A program made the translations under genes and the position numbers. This document shows positions 43,176 to 52,295 of a DNA stretch of 64,000 nt, piece by piece. Positions within the stretch are counted from its first letter, which is position 1, and the number at the start of each line of letters is the position of its first letter. Where the stretch lies: the NCBI GenBank assembly GCA_964468185.1, contig CAYXTR010000003.1, forward strand, positions 124,001 to 188,000, written 5' to 3'. The notes under the pieces are model-generated. The model saw nothing but the letters and a program-made list of their open reading frames with translations. It did no database searches and was not told where the DNA came from. The DNA comes from JANQFV01 sp964468185. Its GTDB lineage: Bacteria; Planctomycetota; Phycisphaerae; UBA1845; Fen-1342.

Positions 43176-44842
43176 AGCTCGGACGCATCATCGTTGGACT
43201 CGTAGGTATTCTGCTGGTGCTAGCCGGCATCGGGCTTGCGTTCGTGTGGGTCGCCTGCCGCGCCTATGCCCCACCCGACAAGATGCTGGTGCTGACCCGC
43301 AAGACCGGCGAACCCATGCCGCCCGGTCAGAAAATCGCCGAACCAGGCCAGAAGGGCATCCAGAAGACGGCCCTCGGACCCGGTCGTTACTTCCGCAACC
43401 CGTACGTATGGGACTGGGAACTGCATGATCTGATCGAGATCCCCGCAGGAGATCCGGTCACCTGGCGCGAAGTCTACGGCGCCGGCAATCCGGACTACGA
43501 AGTCCCCCAGCAGGAAGGCGATTGGCCCATGGTCGGGGTCGTGACCAGCTTGGCCGGCAAGCCGTGGGATCAGGAGATCGAAGTCGTCGAGCCGGGTTAC
43601 CAGGGTGTGCAGCGCGCCGTTCTGACGCCGGGCACCTATCGGCTGAACCCCCGCGCCTATCGGGTCCAGTTGCACCCCGCGATCGTCGTTCCGCTCGGCT
43701 GCTGCGGTGTCGTGACGTCGCTGCTCGGCGATCTGCCACCCGAGAAGACCGTCACAGAAACCTACTTCGACGAGCAGGGCAACGAACACGAGCGGCAGCG
43801 CATCGTCCAGGCCCTCGCCCAACCAGGCCAGCGCGGCGTGCTCGGCGACGTGCTGCCACCCGGCCTCTACTATCTCAACCCCTACGTCTACAAGGTGAAA
43901 ATCGTACAGGTCGGGTACAACGAGCTATCCCAGTTGGTTGACACCGAAGCCGCGGAAGTTACCGATGAGATCCGCTTCCCCTCCAATGACGGCTTCACGA
44001 TCCAGACCGACGTCACCGTCGTGTGGGGTCGGCATCCCCAATTCGCCTCGCAGATGATCGCCCGCTACGGCGAAGTGAAGGAACTCAAGGGCTTCGTCCT
44101 CCGTCAGATCCGCAGCATCTGCCGCAACGTCGGCTCCGAATACGACAGCATCGACTTCATCCGCGGCGAAAAACGCGAGGAGTACCAGAACGCCATCACT
44201 GAGACGCTGCGTACCATCGCCGAACAGCGCGGCATCGAAATCCTCATCGCGCTGATCCAGAACATCGAGGTCCGCGGCGGCAGCGAAACGACCGGCGAGG
44301 AACTCGACCTGAAGTCCACCATCCAGCGCAGCTACATTGCGAAGGAAGAGGACCTCACCCGCCAGGTCGAACGCAAGACGGCTCAGGTGAAGGCCGACCT
44401 CGAAACCGCTCGCGTGCAGATCGAGGTCGCCCGCGAGCAAATCGCTGCCGACACCCGCAAGAAGGTCGCCGAGGTCATGGCCACGGGTGACAAGCAGGCC
44501 AAGGAAATCGAGGCCCAGCGCGACCTGGAGGTCGCTCGCATCGAGCGGCAGATCGCCGAGCTCGACGCGGAAATGACCCGCGTGCTCGGCAAGGCCAACG
44601 CCGACGTCGAAGAGCTGCGCAACCGGGCCGAGGCCGATGGCAAGCGCATGATGATCGAGGCGTTCGGCACGGGGCGCGCATACAACCTGTATACGTTCGC
44701 CAACGAGTTCGAGCCCGAGAGCATCCGCCTCATCTTCGCCGGCGAAGGCACGTTCTGGACCGATTTGTCGCGTTTGCAGGACGCTGCCGCGATGGAACTG
44801 CTGCACTCGACGAACGGCGGCAAGGACGAAGACAGGAAATAG
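43172..44842 (+). CDS. SPFH/band 7 domain protein with three N-terminal beta repeats (paralog 2)
   Basis: The 556-residue protein has a membrane helix at residues 5-27. Again three units precede the SPFH core: 33-85 (LVLTRKTGEPMPPG, GRYFRNPYVW), 118-168 (VGVVTSLAGKPW, GTYRLNPRAYRV) and 172-245 (CGVVTSLLGDLPP, GLYYLNPYVYKV). The SPFH core covers ~255-410. A long coiled coil (residues ~410-500, VERKTAQVKADLETARVQIE) and a FANEFEPESIRLIF tail follow. It is not a recent copy of paralog 1, so a hetero-oligomer like HflK/HflC is possible. The ATG overlaps the upstream stop (ATGA). Confidence 0.85.
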   Translation: MKLGRIIVGLVGILLVLAGIGLAFVWVACRAYAPPDKMLVLTRKTGEPMPPGQKIAEPGQKGIQKTALGPGRYFRNPYVWDWELHDLIEIPAGDPVTWREVYGAGNPDYEVPQQEGDWPMVGVVTSLAGKPWDQEIEVVEPGYQGVQRAVLTPGTYRLNPRAYRVQLHPAIVVPLGCCGVVTSLLGDLPPEKTVTETYFDEQGNEHERQRIVQALAQPGQRGVLGDVLPPGLYYLNPYVYKVKIVQVGYNELSQLVDTEAAEVTDEIRFPSNDGFTIQTDVTVVWGRHPQFASQMIARYGEVKELKGFVLRQIRSICRNVGSEYDSIDFIRGEKREEYQNAITETLRTIAEQRGIEILIALIQNIEVRGGSETTGEELDLKSTIQRSYIAKEEDLTRQVERKTAQVKADLETARVQIEVAREQIAADTRKKVAEVMATGDKQAKEIEAQRDLEVARIERQIAELDAEMTRVLGKANADVEELRNRAEADGKRMMIEAFGTGRAYNLYTFANEFEPESIRLIFAGEGTFWTDLSRLQDAAAMELLHSTNGGKDEDRK

Positions 44843-44897
44843 TCGCTAACCCGTCGGCGCGACACCGCGGCACCGACCATTCAGGACCACCGAACAC

Positions 44898-44927
44898 GGG
44901 CCGTGGCATCCGTCACGGCCCCTTTTT
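44898..44927 (+). terminator. rho-independent terminator after the SPFH operon
   Basis: GGGCCGTG at 44898-44905 pairs with CACGGCCC at 44914-44921 around loop GCATCCGT, followed by five T residues at 44923-44927. It separates the SPFH operon from the radical SAM gene. Confidence 0.88.
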
Positions 44928-44968
44928 CAAATCGCGGCTCTGCCGCACGAGTCGCTATACTCCCGCAT

Positions 44969-46933
44969 ATGCCTGACGCAGCCCGACACCGCCGTAATCA
45001 CGTCCCAGCCAACGGCACGCTTCGGCGCCGGGTCAGCGAAGAGCTGCTTCCCCGTGTCAGGCAACCAGCCCAGTACATCGGCGGCGAGGTCAATCAACTC
45101 GCCCAGCCCGGGGACTGGGAGCGTGCCGATGTCCGCGTCGCCGTGGCCTTCCCCGACACATACACCATCGGCATGTCCCACCTGGGTTGCCAGATCCTCT
45201 ACTGGCAGTGCAACCACACTCCCGGCGTTTGCGCCGAACGGGTCTACCACCCCTGGGTCGATGCAGAGCAGGCGATGCGAGAGCGCAGAATCCCGCTGTT
45301 CACGTGGGACACACGCCAGCCAGTCGCGTCCGCGGACATTCTGGCGGTATCGCTTCAATACGAACTCTGCTTCACCAGCGTGCTGAACGTGCTGGATCTG
45401 GCCGGAATTCCCGTCCACGCCGCCGACCGCACCGATGACCATCCCCTTGTGATTGCCGGCGGTCCCCAGGCGGATAACCCCGAGCCGATGGCCGACTTCC
45501 TCGATCTCGTGGTGATTGGCGACGGCGAGCACCCGTTGCGCGAACTGATCGCGGCGTATCGCGCGCTGCGCAACGCCGGGGCCGGTCGCACCGAACTGAT
45601 TCTGGCACTCGCCCGCCAGTTCCCATGGCTCTATGCCCCAAACCTGTACGAAATTGCGTATCACCAGGACGGCACGATCGCGAACCTTGTGCCGCAATAC
45701 GACGGCCTGCCACAGCACATCGAGCGGGCTCGTACGCCCGACCTCGCACACGCCCCGTTTCCCACGCGCCCGCTCGTACCGTGGGTCGAGGCCGTCCACG
45801 ATCGCATCAGCATCGAGATCATGCGCGGCTGCCCGCAGGTTTGCCGCTTCTGCCACGCCGGCTACACCAAGCGGCCCCTGAGTTATCGGTCAGTCGACCA
45901 AATTCTGGAAATCGCCGAGCAGGCTTACCAAGCAACCGGACACGACGAGATTGGCTTGCTCTCACTCTCGACCGCAGACTACCCGCACCTCCGGGAGCTG
46001 GCCGAGAAGATCCACGAACGTTTCTCGTCGCGCATGGTCAATCTCAGTTTTCCCTCGCTACGTATCGACAAGATGCTCCACAACATTCCCTGGATGGCCA
46101 ACGCCGTCCGTAAAGGCGGCATCACCATGGCCGTCGAGGCCGCACACGACGACCTCCGCGCTGCCATCCGTAAGAAAGTCACGGATGGCAATCTGCTCGA
46201 CGGCGTTCGCGAAATCTATAAGGCCGGCTGGAAGCGGGTGAAGCTCTATTTCATGGCAGGCTTCCCTTACGAACGCGACGCGGACATCTTCGGCATCTGG
46301 GAGATCGCCAACGCCGTCAGCCTCGAGCGCACCAAACTCGGCAAACCGCCCGCCCAGGTCAACGCGTCCGTCGGCTGGCTCGTGCCCAAGCCGTTCACGC
46401 CATTGCAGTGGATGGCACAACCGCGGCTCGGATATTTCCTCGATGTCCAACGCAAGCTCAAAGCACTCTCACGGCAACATCGCGGGTCTGTTGTGGTTAC
46501 CGGACAAGGCGGCTTCGGCTCGGCTAACGAGATGAAAAGTGAGCAGAGTCTCTTTCGCGATCCGCGCAACAGCGGCGGCAAATGGCAAGGTCGCAAGTCC
46601 GCGGTCCGCATAACCATGCACGATCCGCATCGCTCGATTCTCGAAGGTGTCTTCTCCCGCGGCGACCGCCGACTCGGACGGGTGATCTATCACGCCTGGC
46701 AACACGGTGCCCGCCTCGATGGCTGGGACGAGACCTTCAGCTGGCAAACGTGGCAGAACGCGTTCGCACACACCAACGTCGATCCGGACTTCTACGCCCA
46801 TCGTCCACGTCGGCTCGACGAGGTGCTGCCCTGGGACCATATCGGACTACACATGTCGCGCGACTACCTCGAACGAAGCTTCGTCGACCTCAGGGAGAAA
46901 CTGCAGGCCGCCAGCCGACCCGCCGCTCCCTAG
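44969..46933 (+). CDS. TIGR03960-type B12-binding-like radical SAM protein
   Basis: The 654-residue protein has an N-terminal B12-binding-like domain (VRVAVAFPDTYTIGMSHLG, VIAGGPQADNPEPMADFLD) and a radical SAM barrel with CPQVCRFC (MRGCPQVCRFCHAGYTKRP). The late segment with VNASVGWLVPKPFTPLQW is typical of the TIGR03960/YgiQ-like group. These often have a DUF2344 (TIGR03936) partner; none follows here. The reaction is unknown. The ATG at 44969 lies 41 bases after the T-run of the SPFH terminator. Confidence 0.88.
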   Translation: MPDAARHRRNHVPANGTLRRRVSEELLPRVRQPAQYIGGEVNQLAQPGDWERADVRVAVAFPDTYTIGMSHLGCQILYWQCNHTPGVCAERVYHPWVDAEQAMRERRIPLFTWDTRQPVASADILAVSLQYELCFTSVLNVLDLAGIPVHAADRTDDHPLVIAGGPQADNPEPMADFLDLVVIGDGEHPLRELIAAYRALRNAGAGRTELILALARQFPWLYAPNLYEIAYHQDGTIANLVPQYDGLPQHIERARTPDLAHAPFPTRPLVPWVEAVHDRISIEIMRGCPQVCRFCHAGYTKRPLSYRSVDQILEIAEQAYQATGHDEIGLLSLSTADYPHLRELAEKIHERFSSRMVNLSFPSLRIDKMLHNIPWMANAVRKGGITMAVEAAHDDLRAAIRKKVTDGNLLDGVREIYKAGWKRVKLYFMAGFPYERDADIFGIWEIANAVSLERTKLGKPPAQVNASVGWLVPKPFTPLQWMAQPRLGYFLDVQRKLKALSRQHRGSVVVTGQGGFGSANEMKSEQSLFRDPRNSGGKWQGRKSAVRITMHDPHRSILEGVFSRGDRRLGRVIYHAWQHGARLDGWDETFSWQTWQNAFAHTNVDPDFYAHRPRRLDEVLPWDHIGLHMSRDYLERSFVDLREKLQAASRPAAP

Positions 46934-47287
46934 CTCAACCCTCTTCCGCCGGTAACAACCGCCACCAGGTGCCAGGGCAGCCCCCTCGCACCGAGGCAGC
47001 CCCTTCGCGCCGAAGGTCCGAGATGATCGTCTATTTGCAGTTTGTAATCCCGGTTCGCGCTCCCAGATTCCATTTGACCTGCGACGAGAACCCGTCCTAG
47101 AAACTACTGCCGAGCCAAGAGGTTCGGGGTCACACGGCGTTGGGATCCGTGGACGAGTCATAACGGTACGACCTGTACAGCGTGCCGGCGTGTAAATCGC
47201 CGCATGGTGTCTCGCGGGCTCCGTACGCGCCCTGAACGGAGTCCAGTCGCGGTGGGTGTGGGCGCATTGTGAGCTGGAAGGAATGCA
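46934..47287. other. intergenic region before the PEP-CTERM gene
   Basis: These 354 bases hold a short tandem duplication of about 21 bases (GGCAGCCCC-CTCGCACCGAG then GGCAGCCCC-TTCGCGCCGAA, 46975-47016) and the leader of the PEP-CTERM gene. No gene, tRNA or clear promoter was found. Confidence 0.45.
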
Positions 47288-48034
47288 ATGAAATATACGG
47301 CAACACTGACTATCGCGCTATCCTGTGGCGTGCTGGCGCTGGGAGAACCCATCATCCCGACGATCGGCGGCCACGACTTCACGCTGGCAAGCTTCAACAA
47401 GGACGGTTCGGTCGAATACGATACGAACGGCACGCAGCCTGACACGCTCGTGTACACCCAGAACACAGCGGACCGTGAGGTGCCGGCCTATTATCCGAAC
47501 TGGCCTAACGACCCGCTCGTGCCCGTCTTTGATCTTGCCAACATGGACGTCGGCGGAGATTTGGTATTGGGCGTGCAGTTCACTGGACAGGACGCACCGC
47601 AGGGAGGCAATATTGACGTCAGCCTGACAGGTACGGGCTTGAATAGCGCGCCCGGTGTCGCCGACCTCGAAATCTACGGGTCCATCGACTACGAACAGGA
47701 AAGTTGGAGTGGGCTGCTCTGGGCAATCGACCTGGACCAGGTCTCACTGTACGGCTCTTCCGGCGCCGGCACGTACGTTCTCGAAGGCTTGGGCACGATC
47801 GTCGGCGGTGAGGCCGCCGAGTATTTCGATCTGACCGGCGACCAGGGTGCAATGCGCGGTTTCCTGGACTTCATCAATCCACCCGCCGGGTGGATGCCCT
47901 CGGAATACGACCCGCTTAGTGACGTCGACGTGCGGACGCGTGCTGCCTATTCCGGCGAAACTGGCTGGGTCCCCGAACCGGCGTCCCTCGCGTTGCTGGC
48001 CATCGGCCTGCTGGGTACATGCCGCAGGCGCTAG
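47288..48034 (+). CDS. PEP-CTERM sorting domain protein
   Basis: The 248-residue exoprotein has a short signal peptide (KYTATLTIALSCGVLALG) and a threonine/glycine-rich beta-type body. The tail VPEPASLALLAIGLLGTCRRR is a textbook PEP-CTERM signal: the VPEP box, a hydrophobic helix and a basic end. Such proteins are processed by exosortase and surface-exposed; the exosortase gene lies elsewhere. GGAAGGA precedes the ATG. A terminator follows. Confidence 0.92.
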   Translation: MKYTATLTIALSCGVLALGEPIIPTIGGHDFTLASFNKDGSVEYDTNGTQPDTLVYTQNTADREVPAYYPNWPNDPLVPVFDLANMDVGGDLVLGVQFTGQDAPQGGNIDVSLTGTGLNSAPGVADLEIYGSIDYEQESWSGLLWAIDLDQVSLYGSSGAGTYVLEGLGTIVGGEAAEYFDLTGDQGAMRGFLDFINPPAGWMPSEYDPLSDVDVRTRAAYSGETGWVPEPASLALLAIGLLGTCRRR

Positions 48035-48063
48035 CAGCGAGTTCTACACATAACCTCGGAGGG

Positions 48064-48089
48064 GGCCTGCGCAAACGCGTGGGCCTTTT
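48064..48089 (+). terminator. rho-independent terminator after the PEP-CTERM gene
   Basis: GGCCTGCGC at 48064-48072 pairs with GCGTGGGCC at 48077-48085 (two G-T wobbles, loop AAAC), followed by TTTT. It sits between convergent genes. Confidence 0.75.
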
Positions 48090-48125
48090 CTTTGCGCGGT
48101 CGACGTCGTCCTTCGACCGAACGGA

Positions 48126-50498
48126 TCATCGCCCGCCCCCACCAAGCTTGGGCGGGCTTGCCGGGGATGGCCATGTGCTGTCCAGCTTCTCCCGCAATTC
48201 CGTGATGCGCTCCAGTTCACGCGGCTGAAGGCGTGTCGTATCTGCCGCTTCGCGTGCTGCGTTAATCGACAACGCAGCCTGCAAATGCTGAAGCGCGGCT
48301 TCCCGTCGCTCCGGAGTATCGTCCGCCTCCGACAACGCTGCCAGGGCTTCCGCCAGTGCCAGGTGAAAACGGGGGTTTGTCGGGTACACGTCCACGGCCG
48401 CACCCAGTCGCTCCGCGGCAGATCGCAGTGCCGCCTGTTGCGCTGCTTCATTCCCCAGTTGCTTATGTAGCGCCGCGCGCCGTTCCGATACAGTCGCGGC
48501 CAGTCGGAGACTGGTCGCATCTCGCGGATTGCGTTGCACCGCTTCTTGAGCCATCGCGTCAGCCGTGTCGAACCAGCGCAGCCGCGCTGCAGTATCCGGC
48601 TGCTCGTGGACCGCGAGACGCAGTACCGCCCGTGCAGCAATCCGCGCCGCAGCCGAATCCCCGGCTCCAGCGCGAATCAATCGCTCCGCAGACCTGACCA
48701 GGCCGCGCCCCGGAGGCGTCCTCTCCAGTTCGGCCAAGGCCGCATATTTCACAGCGGTTGGCCAGGCGATGAATAGCAAGTGTCCCAGCACAACGGCACT
48801 TCCGCCCGCAGCGCCCGCCAGCCGCAGCCGCTGAGTCGTCGCCGTGTCCGTGCGCTCGGTCGTCGCAGTCGGCTCCGTCGGCGGCACCGCCGCAAGCATA
48901 ATGAAGACTGCTAATCCGCCTGGCGTGAGCAGAGCAAAACTCAGTCCGTTGTGGATCAGCGCTGCCACTAGCGCCGCGCACAAGCCAGCAGCTAGCCATC
49001 GTTGCGTATCCGTCGTCTCGTGTAGCGCGTTTAACACCCAAACCGCCGCCACCAGCGCCAACCCCCACACCAGTGCCAGGTCGAACAACCAGACAATCAG
49101 AACGGCTGCATTGCCCTGCGCTGCGTCGGCGCAAGTAAGTTGTATCAAGAGCGTGAGAACACCCGTTGCGACAATCGCCCACCTCGGCGGTCCAGCCCGC
49201 GGCGCCTTCGGTGTCCTGGGAGTCGTACCGATGGCCGACAAGCCACGCCCAAGCACAAGCACGCCCAGCACAATGCCGCCCAGCAGTCCCAGCGGCCCCA
49301 GTTCGTACATCAGCGACAACCAGATGTTGTGCGGGTTCTTGACCTCCTCACCGCTGGCCGGGTCCTTGTGTTTGAGGTACATGAAACCAAAATTTTCCCG
49401 CCCCAGTCCAGTCAGCGGCTTCTCAAGGTACGCCTTCGCACCGCCCGTCCAGTAATACCAACGGAACGCCAGCGAAGGATGCGGCAAACTATTGTGCCTC
49501 ATCCCGTATGTGGCAACCGCAGCCACCACCACGACGTAACCCGTGACAATCAACGCCAACACCAAGCGCACATGACGACTGACCCACTTCGTAGCCACTC
49601 CAAGCACGAGCAGTACAGCCAACCCGATCAACACGGCAGCCATCGCCCCCATCGACCCGGTGAGCCAAAGTGCAGCTACCAGCAGACCGGTCAGCAAGAC
49701 GACCACGGCCAGACGTGCAACCGGTGACGCCCCTTTCTGCGGTTCCCGACATTTGTCGGATCGGGAGATGCGCCAGCGCCGGACCATGGCAAGCACCAAA
49801 CCCATGGCCACCAGTGCCTGCATCATCAGAATCGAAGCGGTGATGTTCGCCGTCTGAAGAAAACCCTGCGACTCAGTCGCCTGCAAGCGCCGCTCGTAAT
49901 TGACGAGGAATGGATCATCCAACTCGTAGCCGCGCTCCAGCAATTGCGGCTTGAGCACCTCCTCCCAATGCGCCCGCGTGTCCGGCAATTCGACCGTATA
50001 CTGCCGAATACACTTGACTGCGGTTGTCACGCCAGTTGCGAGAATAAGCGCCAGAGCAAGCGAGCGCATCCACGAGATGTGGGTGACGCACCCGAGTGCC
50101 AGGCCTGCCAGAACAAGGGCGATCAGGTTGCCGCCCGCCAACCAGGCGACGGGCTGTTCCAGCGCGAAAACGCTCGACAAGACAACGCCAGCAGCCAGCA
50201 GCACAGCACCGACAGCCCAGCCCGTCGCCCCCGGCCGCCCTGCCCGCCGTACCAATAATGTCATTGATGCGGCTAATAGCAGCGTATCCAGCACTGCCGT
50301 TGCCGCCGGCGTCGGCCCGGTGCTAGGACCAAAAAACGTGAGAAATGAGACTTCAGTCGGAAAAAACGTCTCCCCAATCATCGGGCGCGCTGCCAGCACA
50401 GCGAGGAGCACGAGCAGCGCAACCGCGTCCAGCCAACCGACCTGCGTGGCGGCATTCGCATCAGATGAGCGGTTACTGGCGGCACCTGCACGGCTCAT
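48126..50498 (-). CDS. O-antigen ligase/polymerase-like membrane protein with TPR-like C-terminus
   Basis: The 790-residue protein has about a dozen membrane helices and a Wzy_C-type loop with the conserved phrases KPLTGLGRENFGFMYL and NPHNIWLSLMYELGPLGLLGG. This is the signature of O-antigen ligases (WaaL) and polymerases (Wzy). The last ~230 residues are alanine-rich helical repeats (FHLALAEALAALSEA, REAALQHLQAALSI) of TPR type, probably periplasmic. It is the last of three minus-strand genes sharing four-base overlaps. A GC-rich hairpin (GCCCGCCC/GGGCGGGC, 48131-48157) lies at its 3' end. Confidence 0.85.
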   Translation of the reverse strand: MSRAGAASNRSSDANAATQVGWLDAVALLVLLAVLAARPMIGETFFPTEVSFLTFFGPSTGPTPAATAVLDTLLLAASMTLLVRRAGRPGATGWAVGAVLLAAGVVLSSVFALEQPVAWLAGGNLIALVLAGLALGCVTHISWMRSLALALILATGVTTAVKCIRQYTVELPDTRAHWEEVLKPQLLERGYELDDPFLVNYERRLQATESQGFLQTANITASILMMQALVAMGLVLAMVRRWRISRSDKCREPQKGASPVARLAVVVLLTGLLVAALWLTGSMGAMAAVLIGLAVLLVLGVATKWVSRHVRLVLALIVTGYVVVVAAVATYGMRHNSLPHPSLAFRWYYWTGGAKAYLEKPLTGLGRENFGFMYLKHKDPASGEEVKNPHNIWLSLMYELGPLGLLGGIVLGVLVLGRGLSAIGTTPRTPKAPRAGPPRWAIVATGVLTLLIQLTCADAAQGNAAVLIVWLFDLALVWGLALVAAVWVLNALHETTDTQRWLAAGLCAALVAALIHNGLSFALLTPGGLAVFIMLAAVPPTEPTATTERTDTATTQRLRLAGAAGGSAVVLGHLLFIAWPTAVKYAALAELERTPPGRGLVRSAERLIRAGAGDSAAARIAARAVLRLAVHEQPDTAARLRWFDTADAMAQEAVQRNPRDATSLRLAATVSERRAALHKQLGNEAAQQAALRSAAERLGAAVDVYPTNPRFHLALAEALAALSEADDTPERREAALQHLQAALSINAAREAADTTRLQPRELERITELREKLDSTWPSPASPPKLGGGGR

Positions 50499-51598
50499 GA
50501 TGTCTTGCGCAGCGGCATTTCGAGGATCGCAATGATGGCAAGTACCAGGAATACGATGACGCCGATCGTAATCGTCTGGCGCAGGCTGGCGCCGGGCAGC
50601 AGCGTCGCCGCCAAACCGGTTGTTGCGGTAGCCAGGTAGATCGTCAGCACAGCCAAGCGACGTGATAGCCCGCGCTCCACCAGTCGATGCGAAAAGTGCC
50701 GCTGATCACCCTTCATCGGGTTGCGCCCCTCGAGTAAACGAATCACCACGACACTCACGAAGTCATACAGCGGAATCGCCAGCACAACGAACGGCATCGC
50801 GAGTGCATAGGGCGGTGCATCACCGCCGCTACGATAATACGTGGTCAGTACCGAGAGGGTCGCCAGCATGTACCCGATGACCAGACTACCTGCGTCGCCC
50901 ATGAAGATCCGTGCCGGCGGAAAATTGAATATCAGGAAGCCCGTGACCGCCCCGAAAAACACACATCCCAGTGCGGGCACGAGCACCTGCCCCGCCATCA
51001 GACCGCAAACGACGAGAAACAACAGGCAAATCGCCGCAACCCCCGCACCCAGACCATCCATGTTGTCAAGAAAATTGAGCGCATTGACGACCACGATGAA
51101 CCACAGGACCGTCAACCCAACAGATACTCCCGGTCCGGCAAACTCGGCCACACGCACCTGGCCCCACGTCGCTACCAGCAGCGCTACGCCTGCAATCACC
51201 AGCAGTTTCAGCAACGCCGGCAGCGGCCGGTAATCGTCCACCAACCCCAGCCCGTGCAACAGTGCACCACCCAGCAGAATGATCAGCAACTGCGGCGTCC
51301 GCTCATGGAGGCCACCGAGGTACGCATGCATCGTGTCGCCAAACTGCGCCATGAACCACTCGGTCGGCACAAGATGCCCCGCGGCGAGGATCCCCGCCAG
51401 AGCAAGCCAGCCGGCGACAAAAACCGCCCAGCCACCCCCGTACGGCGTCGGGTCTCGATGTGACTTGTGGCCACCAGGCTGATCAACGAAACCGATCTGC
51501 AATGCCACACGCCGCGCGACCACTGTGAGCACCGCCGAACAAAGCAGCACACCCAGCACCGGCACCGTCAGCAGTAATGCCAGGCGCAGAGGGCTCAT
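50495..51598 (-). CDS. WecA/MraY-family undecaprenyl-phosphate sugar-1-phosphate transferase
   Basis: The 367-residue membrane protein has about ten helices and all family signatures: DQPGGHKSHRDPTPYGGG near residue 40, NALNFLDNMDGLGAG with the catalytic Asp pair, FPPARIFMGDAGS and a late HFSHRL motif. Such enzymes start lipid-linked glycan synthesis by moving a HexNAc-1-phosphate to undecaprenyl phosphate. Together with the ligase gene that overlaps it (ATGA), it suggests an O-antigen or capsule-like polymer. Confidence 0.93.
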   Translation of the reverse strand: MSPLRLALLLTVPVLGVLLCSAVLTVVARRVALQIGFVDQPGGHKSHRDPTPYGGGWAVFVAGWLALAGILAAGHLVPTEWFMAQFGDTMHAYLGGLHERTPQLLIILLGGALLHGLGLVDDYRPLPALLKLLVIAGVALLVATWGQVRVAEFAGPGVSVGLTVLWFIVVVNALNFLDNMDGLGAGVAAICLLFLVVCGLMAGQVLVPALGCVFFGAVTGFLIFNFPPARIFMGDAGSLVIGYMLATLSVLTTYYRSGGDAPPYALAMPFVVLAIPLYDFVSVVVIRLLEGRNPMKGDQRHFSHRLVERGLSRRLAVLTIYLATATTGLAATLLPGASLRQTITIGVIVFLVLAIIAILEMPLRKTS

Positions 51599-52188
51599 GG
51601 CGTCTCCTGCCGATCATCATCGTCGGCCAGCCGGTAGATCTCGGCCTCACGCTGCTTCTGCTGCTCCTTGTATCTCTCACGGCCCTGTTCAAAGAACTTA
51701 TGCACCAATTCCTGGCGATAATCCGGGTAGGTCCAGGGGAAGACCTGCCAGCCGCCGTCGCGATACTGCAGCGTCACCTCCGCATACATACCGTGACCGA
51801 GGTAGATGCGATGGCTCGCGTCCTTGGTGGTCGCCAGCACGAGTTTGTTCAGCGCCAGATACCCGGGATCGATGTTGACGGGCCTGGGAATATCCGGCAG
51901 CAGACACTCCTCGGCGATCTTCTGTTCCAGCGCGTTGGTTTCATGCTTGATATCCGGTAGTTGATCGGGGCGAATCAGAGGCTCCATCGTTACGAAATAC
52001 CGCAACAGTTCCGGCCCCATCTCGTCCGCGTAGTAGTCGGTCTGATCAAACGGGAGCAGATCACTCTCCCGATCGACCGGCCCCCAGCGTTTTGCGAGCA
52101 GTTGGCGTGCCCGGCGCAGCAAGTCCGGGTCGCCGCTGAGCAGGCCGACAAAGAGCTTCACCGGCTGGGCCGTTCGTGGGCGTGCCAT
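51595..52188 (-). CDS. DUF4416 family protein
   Basis: The 197-residue protein fits DUF4416: VKLFVGLLSGDPDLL at the start, TDYYADEMGPELLRYF, NIDPGYLALNKLVLATTKD, and an aromatic end (WQVFPWTYPDYRQ). The family is typical of deltaproteobacteria and planctomycetes and has no assigned function. It is the first gene of the operon with WecA-like and ligase genes, joined by an ATGA overlap, which hints at an envelope-linked role. The ATG at 52188 begins the family domain; the longer frame upstream looks non-coding. Confidence 0.85.
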   Translation of the reverse strand: MARPRTAQPVKLFVGLLSGDPDLLRRARQLLAKRWGPVDRESDLLPFDQTDYYADEMGPELLRYFVTMEPLIRPDQLPDIKHETNALEQKIAEECLLPDIPRPVNIDPGYLALNKLVLATTKDASHRIYLGHGMYAEVTLQYRDGGWQVFPWTYPDYRQELVHKFFEQGRERYKEQQKQREAEIYRLADDDDRQETP

Positions 52189-52295
52189 GGCCAGCAGTGT
52201 AGCGAGCCGATACGATGATCGCGAGTGTCGTGCGGCGTGAGGTCCGACGTGGACGCCACTCGTGCGGCGACCTCGGTATCCATAGCAGTGTTGCC

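Noticed and set aside
43925..44806. A 293-codon minus-strand frame opposite the second SPFH gene
   Set aside because: Low-complexity shadow of the coiled coil and SPFH core; no start context or domain.
48131..48157. GC-rich hairpin GCCCGCCC/GGGCGGGC as a terminator
   Set aside because: No T-run follows on either strand and it lies within the end of the ligase gene.
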